DNA of 64,000 nt, taken from positions 5,142,428-5,206,427 of the forward strand of contig NC_090173.1 in assembly GCF_024679245.1 (NCBI RefSeq). The letters run 5' to 3'. Below the pieces are notes generated by a model. The model saw nothing but the letters and a program-made list of their open reading frames with translations, was not told where the DNA came from and searched no databases. Made by a program: the position numbers and the translations under genes. Source of the stretch: Pseudorasbora parva. Its lineage: Eukaryota; Chordata; Actinopteri; Cypriniformes; Gobionidae. Below are positions 52,465-63,235 of this stretch, one piece after another. Position 1 is the stretch's first letter; each line of letters opens with the position of its first letter.

Positions 52465-53225
52465 GTCAGAGCCACAGCCCGCCGACGCCCCCCACCACTC
52501 CTAAGACGGAACTGCAGGGGGGAAAATCCGGCGAAGGGAAGCGCGAGGCCGGAGCCTCCAGGAGCGGTTTGGGGGTGGGGCCAGACGGAAGCTCCGCCTC
52601 CTCGTCCGCCAGCGGTAAACCGCACATCGACTTCGGTAACGTGGACATTGGCGAGATCAGCCATGACGTAATGGCCAACATGGAGCCGTTCGACGTGAAC
52701 GAGTTCGATCAGTACCTTCCGCCGAACGGGCATCCGCAGGCTCCAGGCGGCGCGAGCGCAGGATCATCGGCTTCACCGTACGCTTACGGTATTTCCAGCG
52801 CTCTGGCGGCCGCTAGTGGTCACTCGACCGCATGGCTGTCCAAGCAACAGCTCCCATCCCAGCAACATTTAGGCTCGGATGGCGGGAAAACGCAAATTAA
52901 GAGCGAGACGCACTTCTCCAGCGACGCGGCGGCCGCGGCGAGCGGATCCCACGTCACGTATACGCCTCTCAGCCTGCCGCACTACAGCGCCGCCTTCCCC
53001 TCGCTGACGTCACGCGCGCAGTTCGCCGAATACGCCGAGCACCAGGCGTCCGGCTCCTACTACGCCCACTCCAGCCAAACCTCCGGCCTCTACTCCGCCT
53101 TCTCCTACATGGGCCCCTCGCAGAGGCCCCTATACACGGCCATTCCGGATCCCGGCTCCGTGCCCCAATCCCACAGCCCCACGCACTGGGAGCAGCCCGT
53201 CTACACCACCCTATCTCGACCGTGA
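52465..53225 (+). CDS. sox10: sox10 coding exon 3: transactivation domains and C-terminus
   Basis: Acceptor CCTTCAG|GT (AG 52463-52464) completes Gly-235 and reads [17 protein letters not shown]. Residues about 288-320 ([20 protein letters not shown]...FDQYLP) are the SoxE middle activation region (K2/TAM). The Ser/Tyr/Pro-rich end (about 400-487, [18 protein letters not shown]) is the C-terminal transactivation domain ending ...YTTLSRP. A Ser-rich insert ([10 protein letters not shown]) precedes the TAM. The stop is TGA 53223-53225. The longer open frame from 52407 includes intron and is not the real start. Confidence 0.97.
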
Positions 53226-54500
53226 CACACGCTGCTCGCTTCACTTCCAGCCACCGAAGGTCCAAACTAAAAAAGTGTGACCGAAAAATCATCAAAACAC
53301 TCGCCCTGCACCACAATCTACACAGACATAAATCTTTGCGAAGAACGAGTGTGTGTGTGTGTGGAGATCTGCAGGGAAAATGTTTCTCACGTTGCCTCAG
53401 GCTCATAAATGCATCACGACCCGTTTCACAGAGATCTGCTCGTCCGCCAATTCGGTATTTCATGAGACATATGACCAAAGTACTGAGACCAAAACACACA
53501 CACACAACAACAAATGGGCGTAGTTTCTGAACTCTGCCTGGTTTGGCAGTGTATCACACCACAAACACATTCACTCAAACTCACACCTGATGCTATTACC
53601 TGTACATCCACATTTTTTTATTGTATTTGTATGTATGAATAATCTCTTTTTATTAACCAAAATAAGGCCATATTGTTTTTATCTTGGAAAAATAATGACG
53701 TGTTTTTATTGTTGTAATCTTTTTCTATTGTTGTTACTCTTGTGTTGCCATAACTACACTGAAAAGTCTTCACCACTGTCTAGTGTTTGTTAATGACATT
53801 TGTGTTTTATGACTTTCAGCGTGTGTAAATATCAGTGCCAGGACGCGATAAACGCGTCTAAAACCGTGTTACTCCAAACACACAGACGGAGTACTGTAAT
53901 GCAATATGTGTTTCCGTCACATCGGAATGAACGCGATTATGAGTTTCCGGTATAGAAACACCTTTAATGTTTAGCTAACACCGCTAGTGCCTCAGTCCAT
54001 CGGAAACGGTTGGTAATCGTTGATCAATTCAAATTAAATCACGTGAAACTCTTTTCAGGGCGCGAACTTTCAGCCGTTCGCCAATTCGAATATTTTACGC
54101 CCACATTGAGATTGAAATAGTGCCGATTTGTATTTTGTGGAAATAATGTCCGTTTCAGAACATTACGCGTGATGCCGAGATCAATAAAACACTGCAGAAT
54201 TATATCGCCTTTTACTGTAAACGATGTTCAATGTTTTTCTCCCTCTGGTAATTTTATAGTTTTCACCCTCTTTATTAGTACTTCTCTGAAACAAGCAAAC
54301 GACATTATTGTTATATATTACAAACTATTATTTATATTTGTTGTTTTTGTTCGTTTTTTTTATTATTAGTAGCGTTTTCTTCTGATGTTGTGTAATTCTG
54401 TGGTGGGTAAAAGTGTTGTTGTTTTTCTTTATCAGTGTAAATAGAAGAGAGCAGTGACTAACTTCCCTCACTCTAAATAAAGCTGCAGTCTGTACAAACA
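53226..54500 (+). other. sox10: sox10 3' UTR
   Basis: AT-rich, about 1.27 kb. AATAAA at 54476-54481 is the likely polyadenylation signal, with a GT/T-rich stretch after about 54500. An earlier AATAAA at 54183 could give a short form. Part of it (54042-54290) resembles 61005-61190 near the polr2f end. A short CA run lies at about 53496. Confidence 0.7.
54476..54481 (+). terminator. sox10: Probable sox10 polyadenylation signal AATAAA
   Basis: Canonical hexamer about 1.25 kb after the stop codon, followed by T/G-rich DNA (CTTCAATGTTCATCTTCTTC). Chosen over AATAAA at 54183 because of the downstream element and distance; both may be used. Confidence 0.6.
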
Positions 54501-54603
54501 CGTCTTCAATGTTCATCTTCTTCTTCTTCGTACCTGTGAAATCATGACCAGAAACACGTATGTTTTCAGAATACTACACTACAATAGCATACATTTATCA
54601 GGG

Positions 54604-55060
54604 CAGTGTTGCCACAGTTACTTTGAAAAAGTAATCTGTAATAAAAAGTAATTACTGATTACTCCTTTAAAAAGTAACTTAGTTACTTTACAGATTACTT
54701 GATTTTAAAAGTAACTCAGTTAGATTACTTTATTACTAGTTACTTTATTAGTTACATTCAGCAGTTTCCGACAACACTCCTACCGCCTCAACACAGAAAT
54801 GATGACCGTTTTTGCCAACACTCACTTTATAGGAAGTGCATTTTTAACAGTAACGTCAATAATGTATCTCCTGACATTTTAAGTTGAAATTAAAAAATAT
54901 TTCCTGAAAAAATACTATCCCCGAGACTAGAAACTTGGATAAATTACTTTAATCTGATTACTGGTTTGGATATAGTAACGCGTTAGATTGCTCGTCACTG
55001 GAAAAAAGTAGTCCGATTAGAGTAACGCGTTACTAATTAACTAAGTTAATGGCATCACTG
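54604..55060. mobile_element. hAT-like non-autonomous element
   Basis: Starts CAGTGTTGCC and ends GGCATCACTG, with many sub-terminal AGTTACTTT/AGTAACTTA words, the usual text of an abundant teleost hAT family. The flanking octamers do not match cleanly, so the insertion is old or the ends are misplaced by a few bases. Confidence 0.65.
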
Positions 55061-55072
55061 ATACTGGTTTTA

Positions 55073-56231
55073 GGGGAGAGTGAGGTAAAATCAGCTGTTT
55101 TTACTTGTGTGGTCCTTAAGAACACAAAATGATGCAGAAGTAAAATAAAAGTAGGCCTATTTAAAGAAATGATTGGATGTTTCCTATCGTTTTAAATGAT
55201 CAAAATGCACGATAAAGTGTTCTACAAATATGGCTTCTAATAAAAAAAGGTATTTTTCCCCCTGTGGCTCAGTTTAGGTTAGGGGTAAGTTGATCCGAGT
55301 CAGTGGGTAAGTAACACCATCTGAGGGTAAACTGACCATCCCATGTGAGATTGTAAAGATAACTGACCTCTTTTATAAAGACCTTCAACAATCAAATTTC
55401 CTTTTACAAATTGTCATATTTATTTTTTTCAACGCCAACTTAAACAACATAAAACCAAACAAATGAAGGCTTTAATTGTTTGCATTTCTGAAAATGTTAA
55501 ACACCAAACGTTGTAACCCTCCCAAAAACAGACTAAACCAAGTTTAATGGTAAATTAAATACAATACTTGCTAAATTAGAACGAGTGAATGAATATCTTT
55601 GAAACGAATAAACATTTTAGTCAAACGGTTCTTGGCATGGTAGATGTTCTTCAATATTGAACATGTTCGGCCATCAGGGACTACAGATGGAAAGCTGTAT
55701 ATGATTGAGCATCTTCATGTTCTCATCAGAGAAGGCTTTGGTGTGCTTGTACATTGTTCCAAATAAACTCTAACAAAAACAAAAAAAATAGTTTTTTTTA
55801 AAGAATATGATTAACTAAATCAGTAACATTACATTGAAATCACATCAGTTTATACTTTAGGTCTACAGTGCCTTATAGTGGGGTAAGTTAAAACGCTGGC
55901 TCAATTTACCCCACATCATTTGGCACACTTTGCCCCATAGCTGCCATTTTGGACAAGACTAGTTAGCTTACCAGTTCAGGCTAATATTTAGCTAAACGGT
56001 TTTATACAGTGCTAAATCACCGAAATGCACACGTTAGCTTTGATGCGACAACCATTATCATCATCTGTTATGATAAAATTATACTTAAAGTAAACGTGTG
56101 CCTTCCCATGTGCTTCTCCTGGTCACAGTCTGGCAGGAATGATGGGCGGTTCCAAAACACATGGTCACATGACAATACAAGTGTACAGCTGCTAAGATAA
56201 AGGGGGTGGCTCATCTTACCCCACTCTCCCC
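55073..56231. mobile_element. Long TIR element (non-autonomous)
   Basis: Left end GGGGAGAGTGAGGTAAAATC and the complement of the right end GGGGAGAGTGGGGTAAGATG form inverted termini on a 1.16-kb element. Inside, GGGGTAAGTTGATCC and TTACCCCACATC words repeat the terminal theme. No transposase frame. Superfamily not assigned. Confidence 0.65.
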
Positions 56232-57017
56232 TGTTATCCACACATGTCATCAGAACTCTGTATGAGCTTCCACAATATATGACTTCTCTGGATTGAATAT
56301 TACTGACGTACAGCAGGGTAAACGATACCACAGTAAAGAGGTTAGGGGAGCATTAGCTGAAAGTGAGTGGAACGTTCCGTTAACTTTAATTCGCAAATAT
56401 AACTTTCACGGCTAACCAAAAACAAACTCTAAAAATGTATGTTTTGGGAGCTTTCTGATAACTTTGTGGGAACCAAAAACGTACACTCTCAGGACGTTCT
56501 GGTCTAGTTCACACAGCATACGATTATAGTGATGCAAAATGCTGGACCTGATCGATTTCCATAACTGAATTAAACATGTAATGTGACAACGGTACAGTAT
56601 TAGTGTTTGACATATATGCAGTATGCTTATGATTGTTACAGAAACGGGTGTGTTTTTATGACGTGTATCTGAGCTCGTAGGTTCATTCTGATTGGCTGAA
56701 ACCAATATCATGACAGCGCATATCTCAACATCCTCTGCATTTCTGCATTAATGTGAGTGTGTGTGTATGAATGCTGGCCTGCATGTGTGTGTGCTGAGAG
56801 CTGAAGCTGATTTCTAATTCCCCTGATTTAATCATCTGTGTGATACTTTGGTTAAACAAAGAGACTCATTCAGCTCCGGCTGAGCGAGAGGAGGGAGGGG
56901 GCCTGGCCTGCAGTTTCACTGGATACAAAGACACTCTCACACACACACACGCACACACACACACACACACACTGCAGGTCTCACTGCAACAGGATTTGCA
57001 CATTCCTAAACAGTGTG

Positions 57018-57069
<52 letters not shown>

Positions 57070-58067
57070 TGTGTGTGCAGATAGACGAGTCCCAGCATCT
57101 GAAAACATGGCTCATTTTTCTGCCTCTATAATATGATGGTATCATGAGGTCAGGGTTTATTTCCCATCAGCCACTGCGAATCCTTCTGAATACTGTGCCG
57201 TATATACTGTATACCGGCGGACTATTACTCTCCATACTGCACTAGAGCTGTGTTTGACATACTAAATCCTAAATATGGCATTTAAGAAATTAAATTATAT
57301 CACAATTTCAGCATTTCATCTCATAAATATGTTTTAATTGCGACATAGTGTCATCACTTTGAGTTATGTTTTACAAAAGCAGGATTTTTCTTATGTGGCT
57401 CTTTTCTTCTGAAACCTAAACTGACAAAAGGGACATCATACGGTCTTGTGGGATAGTTCACCCATAGTTCGCCCAAAAAATGAAAATGACCCCATGATTT
57501 ACTCACCCTCAAGCCTTGTTTTAGGTGTATATGGCATTCTTCCATCAGTAAAACATAACTGGAGTTATTTATTAAAATATCCCGGCTCTTTCAAGCATTA
57601 TAATAGACTGGTGCAGATGACATTGCTTCGTAGTGAGTTTAGCATCCAAAAATGAGTATTATGTGAGTAGGTACTACATTTGAATTTGAGCTAAATAAAA
57701 AAGTATGTTTTATACAGTGTGAGTGTGTGTAGTATAGATGTAATTCGGATGTACTATATCCGCCATGTTGTCATTATCATGTGACCTACTGGCGTCATTA
57801 GCTTCCCTTCATCCCGATTCACAAATCCTCTCCCGTGGCCTCATTCACGAGTTCACACTTACATATAATTTATGGAGAGTAAATTTAAATGTGTGTTTGG
57901 CGTGCGGTCCGGGGTGTGGGGGATGGGGGGGCTTCGAGCTTGGAATTTGGCCCAAACCAAGACTACCCCTCGTGTAAGTAGTTTATGACTAAAAGTGTAG
58001 AGAAGAGGAGGGATGCTGATAGACTGTCAATAAATGGAAGAAAGACTGCTGTGTTTATATATATATA
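56232..58067. other. Intergenic sequence between sox10 and polr2f, no gene seen
   Basis: No coding frame of note. (CA)n at about 56938-56972 and (GA)n at 57021-57067. A fragment at 57445-57600 starting GGGATAGTTCACCC and including ATTTACTCACCCTCAAG is the end of a very common cyprinid repeat. The rest is unassigned. Confidence 0.5.
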
Positions 58068-59110
58068 CACTCACCTAAAGGATTATTAGGAACCCCATAC
58101 TAATACTGTGTTTGACCCCCTTTCGCCATCAGAACTGCTTTAATTCTACGTGGCATTGATTCAACAAGCTGCTGAGAAATGTTGGCCCATATTGATAGGA
58201 GAGCATCTTGCAGTTGATGGAGATTTGTGGGATGCACATCCAGGGCACGAAGCTCCCGTTCCACCACATCCCAAAGATGCTCTATTGGGTTGAGATCTGG
58301 GGACTGTGGGGGCCATTTTAGTACAGTCAACTCATTGTCATGTTCTAGAAACCAATTTGAAATGATTCAAGCTTTGTGACATGGTGCATTATCCTGCTGG
58401 AAGTAGCCATCAGAAGATGGGTACATGGTGGTCATAAAGGGATGGACATGGTCAGAAACAATGCTCAGGTAGGCCGTGGCATTTAAACAATGCCCAATTG
58501 GCACTAAGGGGCCTAAAGTGTGCCAAGAAAACATCCCCCACACCATTACACCACCACCACCAGCCTGCACAGTGGGAACAAGGCATGATGGATCCATGTT
58601 CTCATTCTGTTTACGCCAAATTCTGACTCTACCACCTGAATGTCTCAACAGAAATCGAGACTCATCAGACCAGGCAACATTTTTCCAGTCTTCAACTGTC
58701 CAATTTTGGTGACCTTGTGCAAATTGTCGCCTCTTTTTCCTATTAGTAGTGGAGATGAGTGGTACCTGGTGGGGTCTTCTGCTGTTGTAGCCCATCCGCC
58801 TCAAGGTTGTGCGTGTTGTGGCTTCACAAATGCTTTGCTGCATACCGCGGTTGTAACGAGTGGTTATTTCAGTCAAAGTTGCTCTTCTATCAGTTTGAAT
58901 CAGTCGGCCCATTCTCCTCTGACCTCGAGCATCAACAAGGCATTTTCTCCCACAGGACTGCCGCATACTGGATGCTCTTCCCTTTTCACACCATTCTTTG
59001 TAAACCCTAGAAATGGTTGTGTGTGAAAATCCCAGTAACTGAGCAGATTGTGAAATACTCAGACCGGCCCGTCTGGCACCAACAACCATGCCACGCTCAA
59101 AATAGCTTAA
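58068..59110 (-). mobile_element. Tc1/mariner-type transposon, one recognisable terminus
   Basis: The left end CACTCACCTAAAGGATTATT follows a TATATA run (TA target) and matches the terminal text of a well-known fish Tc1-like family. The matching right terminus is not visible before the next element, so the right end appears truncated. The - strand transposase frame fills almost all of it. Confidence 0.8.
58100..59089 (-). pseudogene. Tc1/mariner transposase broken by one stop codon
   Basis: Cut-and-paste DNA transposase. From the start at 59089: N-terminal paired-type helix-turn-helix ([20 protein letters not shown]..., about residues 5-40), then WSDESRF with the first catalytic Asp (about 140), FQQDNAPCH (second Asp, about 230), then SPDLNPIEHLWD with the third acidic residue (DDE) near the end. 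One in-frame TGA (58367-58369) follows CHKA; the same frame stays open on both sides to 58100, so a single nonsense change separates it from an intact 329-codon frame. A CGA-to-TGA change at a CpG is the simplest cause (inference). Confidence 0.9.
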
Positions 59111-59277
59111 ATATTAGCTGATAGCTCTCCACCTGTGTCAATTATCTGAACGTGCTTCTCCCAAACCTTGACAACAAAACATAATTTAGATAGTTAAGTA
59201 TCCATCATATGCACACTTTATAATCTTGCCAAAAGTAGTATAAGTCTTTCGGGGACTTTTCGCCTACTGTCTTTCGC

Positions 59278-59935
59278 ATACTATACCATTTAGGCATATC
59301 ATTATGACCTAATATTGTGTTGGTCACCCTGACCCATCGAGGCATGGACTCCACTAGATCCCTGAAGTCCTTTAAATTGTGAGGTGGGGCCTCCATGGAT
59401 CGGACTTGTTTGTTCAGTTCATCCCACAGATGCTCGATTGGATTGAGATCTGGGGAATTTGGAGGCCGAGTCGACGCCTCAAACTGGTTGTTGTGCTCCT
59501 CAAACCATTCCTGAAGCATTTGTGCTTTGTGTCAGGAGCATTATCTGCTGGAAGAGCCACAGCCACCAGAATACCGTTTCCATGAAAGGCTGAACATGGT
59601 CTCAGCAATGCTTAGGTAGGTGGAGGGTGTCAAAGTAACATCCACATGATGGAGGACCCAAGGTTTCCCAGCAGAACATTGGCCAAAGCATCACACTGCC
59701 TCTGTCAGCTCGCCTTCTTCCCATAGTGCATCCTGGGGCCATGTGTTCCCCAGGTAAGCCACGCAAACTCATCCGGCCATCCACGTGATGTAGAAGAACA
59801 CGTGATTCCTCAGACCAGGCCACCTTATCCTAATATATCCCACCCACTAACAGGAGCCGTGATGAAGAGATAATCAGTGTTATTCACTTCACCTCATAAC
59901 TTCAGGTCATAATGTTATGCCTTATCAGTGTATAT
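59278..59935 (-). mobile_element. Second Tc1/mariner-type element, internally deleted and decayed
   Basis: Left GGCATATCATTATGACCT (about 59293) and the complement of the right end GGCATAACATTATGACCT (about 59921) are matching inverted termini. Inside, - strand frames carry AWSEESRVLLHHVDGRMSLRG (59602-59823) and SPDLNPIEHLWDELNKQVRS (59205-59519) with frame breaks. The N-terminal DNA-binding part and the middle Asp segment are deleted. A different Tc1 family from its neighbour. Confidence 0.8.
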
Positions 59936-61379
59936 AGTAGGGGCATATTCAATTTCGGATGCAGTTAGTGTTTTTTGAATGTGGTTTTGGTTAAATGACT
60001 GAAATAAGGTCTGTGGTGAACACAAGCTCAAGACACTTTCACGTTTTATTCTAAAACAAAAAAAAATACATCAGTTACCCCACTTATGATTTTTTGAAGC
60101 TGTTACATGTCTTGAAAAAGGCCGTTGTTAACAAATGAGGCTGTCGATGAGATTAAACGTGATCACATCAAAATCCTATTGGGTTTTTCTTGAGCCAGTG
60201 CGACGCTAACATGTTTAGGAGTGAATAGTGCCCAAGTTTTTAAAGTCCAAAACGTGCATCAATCCATCATAAAATTAGTCTGTGTGGCTCCAGGGGGTTA
60301 AAATGGTTTAGCTTTGCTTGAAAACAAAGTTAACTATATTATAGGAGTTAAAGGAGTAAACTTTACAAAGCTTGCCCACTGAGCATTCCCGGGCCTTTAG
60401 GGTTGCATTTGGGACAGATGAACCACTTTGAGATTCAGTTGAACCACTTTTAGACTAGATTGGATTCTTAAAAAAATCACATGCTAAATTAAACATACAG
60501 CAACATAATGTGGTGATGAAACAGTAATATAACATGCAACTTGAAATAGCTTATTTTTGGATATTATATTTTTTTTTTCACAAAAAAATAAATAAATTGT
60601 AACAGACTGTATGTCATTAATTATTGCATTTTGAACATAGACACGTTTTATGCACATTAAACTCCGCCCACATTAAAGACGTCATTTGAAGTTCACCCAT
60701 CGCTTTTTCCACAGCGGAAAAACAATAAAAAGAATTTAAAAAAATAAAAAGGTATACGATTTACTATCTGACAATTCTATAAGTTTATATCTCACAATTC
60801 AGACTTTTCTCCCTCATAATTGTAAGTTTCTCCTCAATTCAGGTATATGTTTTTCTCAGAACTGCGAGATATAAAGTCACAATCAAGCTTTAAAAAATCA
60901 TGTGTCTGAGAAGGACCACATTTTTAACCCAGACTGTTTTATTCACACACTTGTAACGCAAATAATGAATATTTACCTATATATTACAGCACTCCAGCAC
61001 AAGCTGATGATTGAAATGAAATCCCGCGCAACTCTTTTCAGCGCGGGAACTTTATCAACCGTTTAGCCGAGCTGAATATTTTTATTCCCACATCGAGAAA
61101 AATTATAAATTAAAAGATAGTCCATTGCTGTAATCTACGTTTCCTCAGTGTGGTTATTTTTATAGTTTTCGCCCACTTTATCTATTAAGAAAAACCATCC
61201 CGTTTTACAAACTTAAAATTATTTTATGGCAATCAACATTTTATAGTGGATTATTCAGTCATGGATTAAACCTGCAATACTCATTTATAAACCTTAGTTT
61301 CCACTATATTAAAGCATTCAGTGTGAATCAATCTACAGTAAAGGTCACAGTATTCTCACAACAACACAGAGAGAGAGAG
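59936..61379. other. Intergenic sequence before polr2f
   Basis: AT-rich, no open frame of interest. The part at 61005-61190 (AACTCTTTTCAGCGCGGGAA; TTATAGTTTTCGCCCACTTT) is a diverged copy of 54042-54290 in the sox10 3' UTR. A short (GA)n lies at 61368-61381. Confidence 0.5.
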
Positions 61380-61556
61380 ACAGTTTCATTTTCTACAAAA
61401 CGGTTTAATTACACATGAATAAAACAAATGAACATTAAATAAAGAGATTGCGTGTGATGTGTGTTTATGGTGTGTCTGTGCTGCCCTCATGTGGACACAA
61501 ACGAGTCCTGCGCTGTAAACACACACACACACACAGATCTGAGAGCGATGGTCTTG
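61380..61556 (-). other. polr2f: Probable polr2f 3' UTR
   Basis: Sequence downstream of the polr2f stop on the - strand. An ATTAAA-type signal (complement of TTTAAT, about 61403) could serve for polyadenylation, giving a UTR of roughly 150-180 bases. The (CA)n at 61520-61534 lies within it. Confidence 0.4.
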
Positions 61557-61647
61557 TCAGTCGGTGATGATGAGTTCATCACAGCCCCAGTCCTCATAAC
61601 TCCCGTCCGGAAGATACCGGCGGATGATGATCGGGATCTTCCTGCTC
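61557..61647 (-). CDS. polr2f: polr2f last coding exon (RNA polymerase subunit RPABC2/Rpb6)
   Basis: Shared small subunit of RNA polymerases I, II and III (Rpb6), a clamp-side subunit in the nucleus. On the - strand, after acceptor CTCTCAG (61648-61654), one base completes a Lys codon and the frame reads [20 protein letters not shown] then GCDELIITD and a stop at 61557-61559, the conserved C-terminus. Only the last exon is in normal orientation. Convergent with sox10, as in other vertebrates. The preceding exons are not found on the - strand up to the window end, while an N-terminal exon piece lies inverted at 62631. Confidence 0.9.
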
Positions 61648-62179
61648 CTGAGAGACCGTAACACACACACACACACACACATCAATACCATAACACAATA
61701 TTACACAAGAGAAAGTCTGTTTCGGGGTCCAGTATTGTTAGTAGGGTTGGGTACCGTTCCCATTTTAATCGCTACCGGTACCCAACGGTACTTTTCTCGG
61801 TACTTAAGAGATGATCAATACCTGTGCAGAAACTGTAAGTCATTTATAGAAGTGTTATTGAGATTATGCCAGATCTGCCTCTGTCTGTGATGTGTGATCA
61901 CTGTAATATTTACCAGTAAACAGTAGGTTATAACTACTGAATTCATTGAAATCATAAAAACAACTGTAATGTCTGGCCTTCTGTTGTTCAAGAAGTCCCA
62001 TATGAACGTTTGTGCTGCTAGCTTCTGTGAGCTGCAAGCTTTCTTTTGATTTTATATAACCGCAACAACTTCCTGTCGACTGGTTTATCTCTCCACAACA
62101 CAGGCATCACACTGAAGGAAAGGCTATACTGCCACCTTGGGGCTACTCAATAGAAGGCCTATCATTACAACACACATAT
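61648..62179. other. polr2f intron or flank with a MITE fragment
   Basis: (CA)n at 61664-61681. The stretch 61743-61810 has GTAGGGTTGGGTACCGTTCC and CGGTACCCAACGGTAC, an inverted text typical of a common fish MITE. No exon found on either strand. Confidence 0.45.
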
Positions 62180-62345
62180 CAAGTTCATTTATTTATATAG
62201 CACATTTAAACAGCAGCTGGACAGACCAAAGTGCTTTACAGAGCAAGCATATAAAAATAAAACATACATAAGCACATAGAGAACAACTAAGCTAAGATTA
62301 AGTATAGAATCAAGAAGCAAATGTAAAATAATAAGAACAATCTAA
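62180..62345 (-). mobile_element. L2/CR1-type LINE 3' tail
   Basis: The complement ends with AAAGCACTTTGG-like and GTGCTATATAAATAAA-like text followed by the end of the element, the L2/CR1 tail form. Same orientation as the LINE body at 62690-63235, from which it is separated by 345 bp that includes the inverted polr2f exon piece. Confidence 0.6.
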
Positions 62346-62593
62346 GATAATTTATTAATATAATATCCCAGTAAGGTTGATAAATGCATTGTTACTATGA
62401 CTATTTTTACATTGTGAGTCATTTTCACGAATGAAGTACAGTATTTAATGTTAAACAATTACTGTACAGGCTTTGTTTTTGATGGTCTTTATTGTATTAC
62501 GTTATCACACTTGAGTTTAGAGAGTGTGTGTGATGAGAATAAAATGTTCTCTAGTTATTTTGGCTTGAAGTGCATCGGTTCCAGTCTCTCCTG

Positions 62594-62630
<37 letters not shown>

Positions 62631-62668
62631 GAGGATCAGGAGAACGTCCAGATCCTGCCGGCGGGTGA
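62631..62668 (+). pseudogene. polr2f: polr2f N-terminal exon fragment in inverted orientation
   Basis: After a (TG)n and an acceptor-like GTGTAG, the + strand reads EDQENVQILPAG, the conserved stretch of Rpb6 before the QANQKRITTPYM part. It breaks after GGTGA, where the text becomes ATAATTTTAATATTAAT and then LINE. The last exon of the same gene is on the - strand 1 kb away, so the two cannot be spliced together. The 5' splice site GG|GTGAAT is possible if the exon really ends here. The match is short but specific. Confidence 0.6.
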
Positions 62669-62689
62669 ATAATTTTAATATTAATATTA

Positions 62690-63235
62690 AAAGATAATTT
62701 TAATATTAATCAATATGCTAGCAAGAATAGATAAGTTTTGCCCAGAGACTTAAAAACAGAGAGGTTTGGAGCAGGTCTGATCTCTAGAGGCGTGGTGTTC
62801 CACAGACGAGGCCCTGCCGCCGCTAAAGCACGCTCCCCTCTACGCTTCAGTCTGACACGAGGGACTACCAGCAGCGCCTGCTCGTGGGATCTGAGACTTC
62901 TGGACGGATGAAGAAGTTAAGGGAGATAAACCCGTGCTAGGTTGTGTAAAGATTTGAAGACGAAGAGAAGAATTTTGAAATCTATTCTCTGCCAGACTGG
63001 TAACCAATGTAAAGATCTGAGGATGGGAGAGATATGATCATATTTGTGACAGTTATGGATGAGTCTGGCCGCCGCATTGTGGACTAACTGAAGACGGGAG
63101 ATTTGAGAATCTGATATACCGCAATATAGAGAGATGCCATAATCCAGTCGACACGTGATGAGAGCATGAACCGCCATTTCCAGAGTTATAGGAGAGAGAG
63201 AGCCTTTGATTTTAGAAAGTAGAAACCAGATGAGA
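62690..63235 (-). mobile_element. LINE body fragment (L2/CR1-like), 5' truncated
   Basis: The - strand frame 63177-62917 reads LITCRLDYGISLYCGISDSQ, then LQLVHNAAARLI, then LRSLHWLPVWQRIDFKILLF and VFKSLHNLA. This is the C-terminal end of a fish L2/CR1-type LINE reverse transcriptase ORF2. Below 62917 the sequence continues as 3' UTR-type text (GTTCCACAGACGAGGCCC). Upstream catalytic motifs are absent, as expected for 5' truncation. Confidence 0.8.

Noticed and set aside
52407..53225. sox10 last exon starting with its own ATG at 52407
   Set aside because: The first 19 codons are intron (poly-A, polypyrimidine tract). The true exon starts at the acceptor 52464/52465, which gives the known Sox10 sequence in phase.
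52453..53505. ORFs on the opposite strand of sox10 exons (90, 178 codons; also 157 codons at 47901-48374)
   Set aside because: Shadows of the GC-rich sox10 coding sequence. No independent features.
58476..59026. + strand ORFs across the Tc1 element
   Set aside because: They are antisense shadows of the transposase frame, which carries the recognisable DDE motifs on the - strand.
61487..61678. 63-codon - strand ORF overlapping polr2f
   Set aside because: It is a different frame from the conserved Rpb6 C-terminus and contains a CA-run translation. The real exon is 61557-61647.
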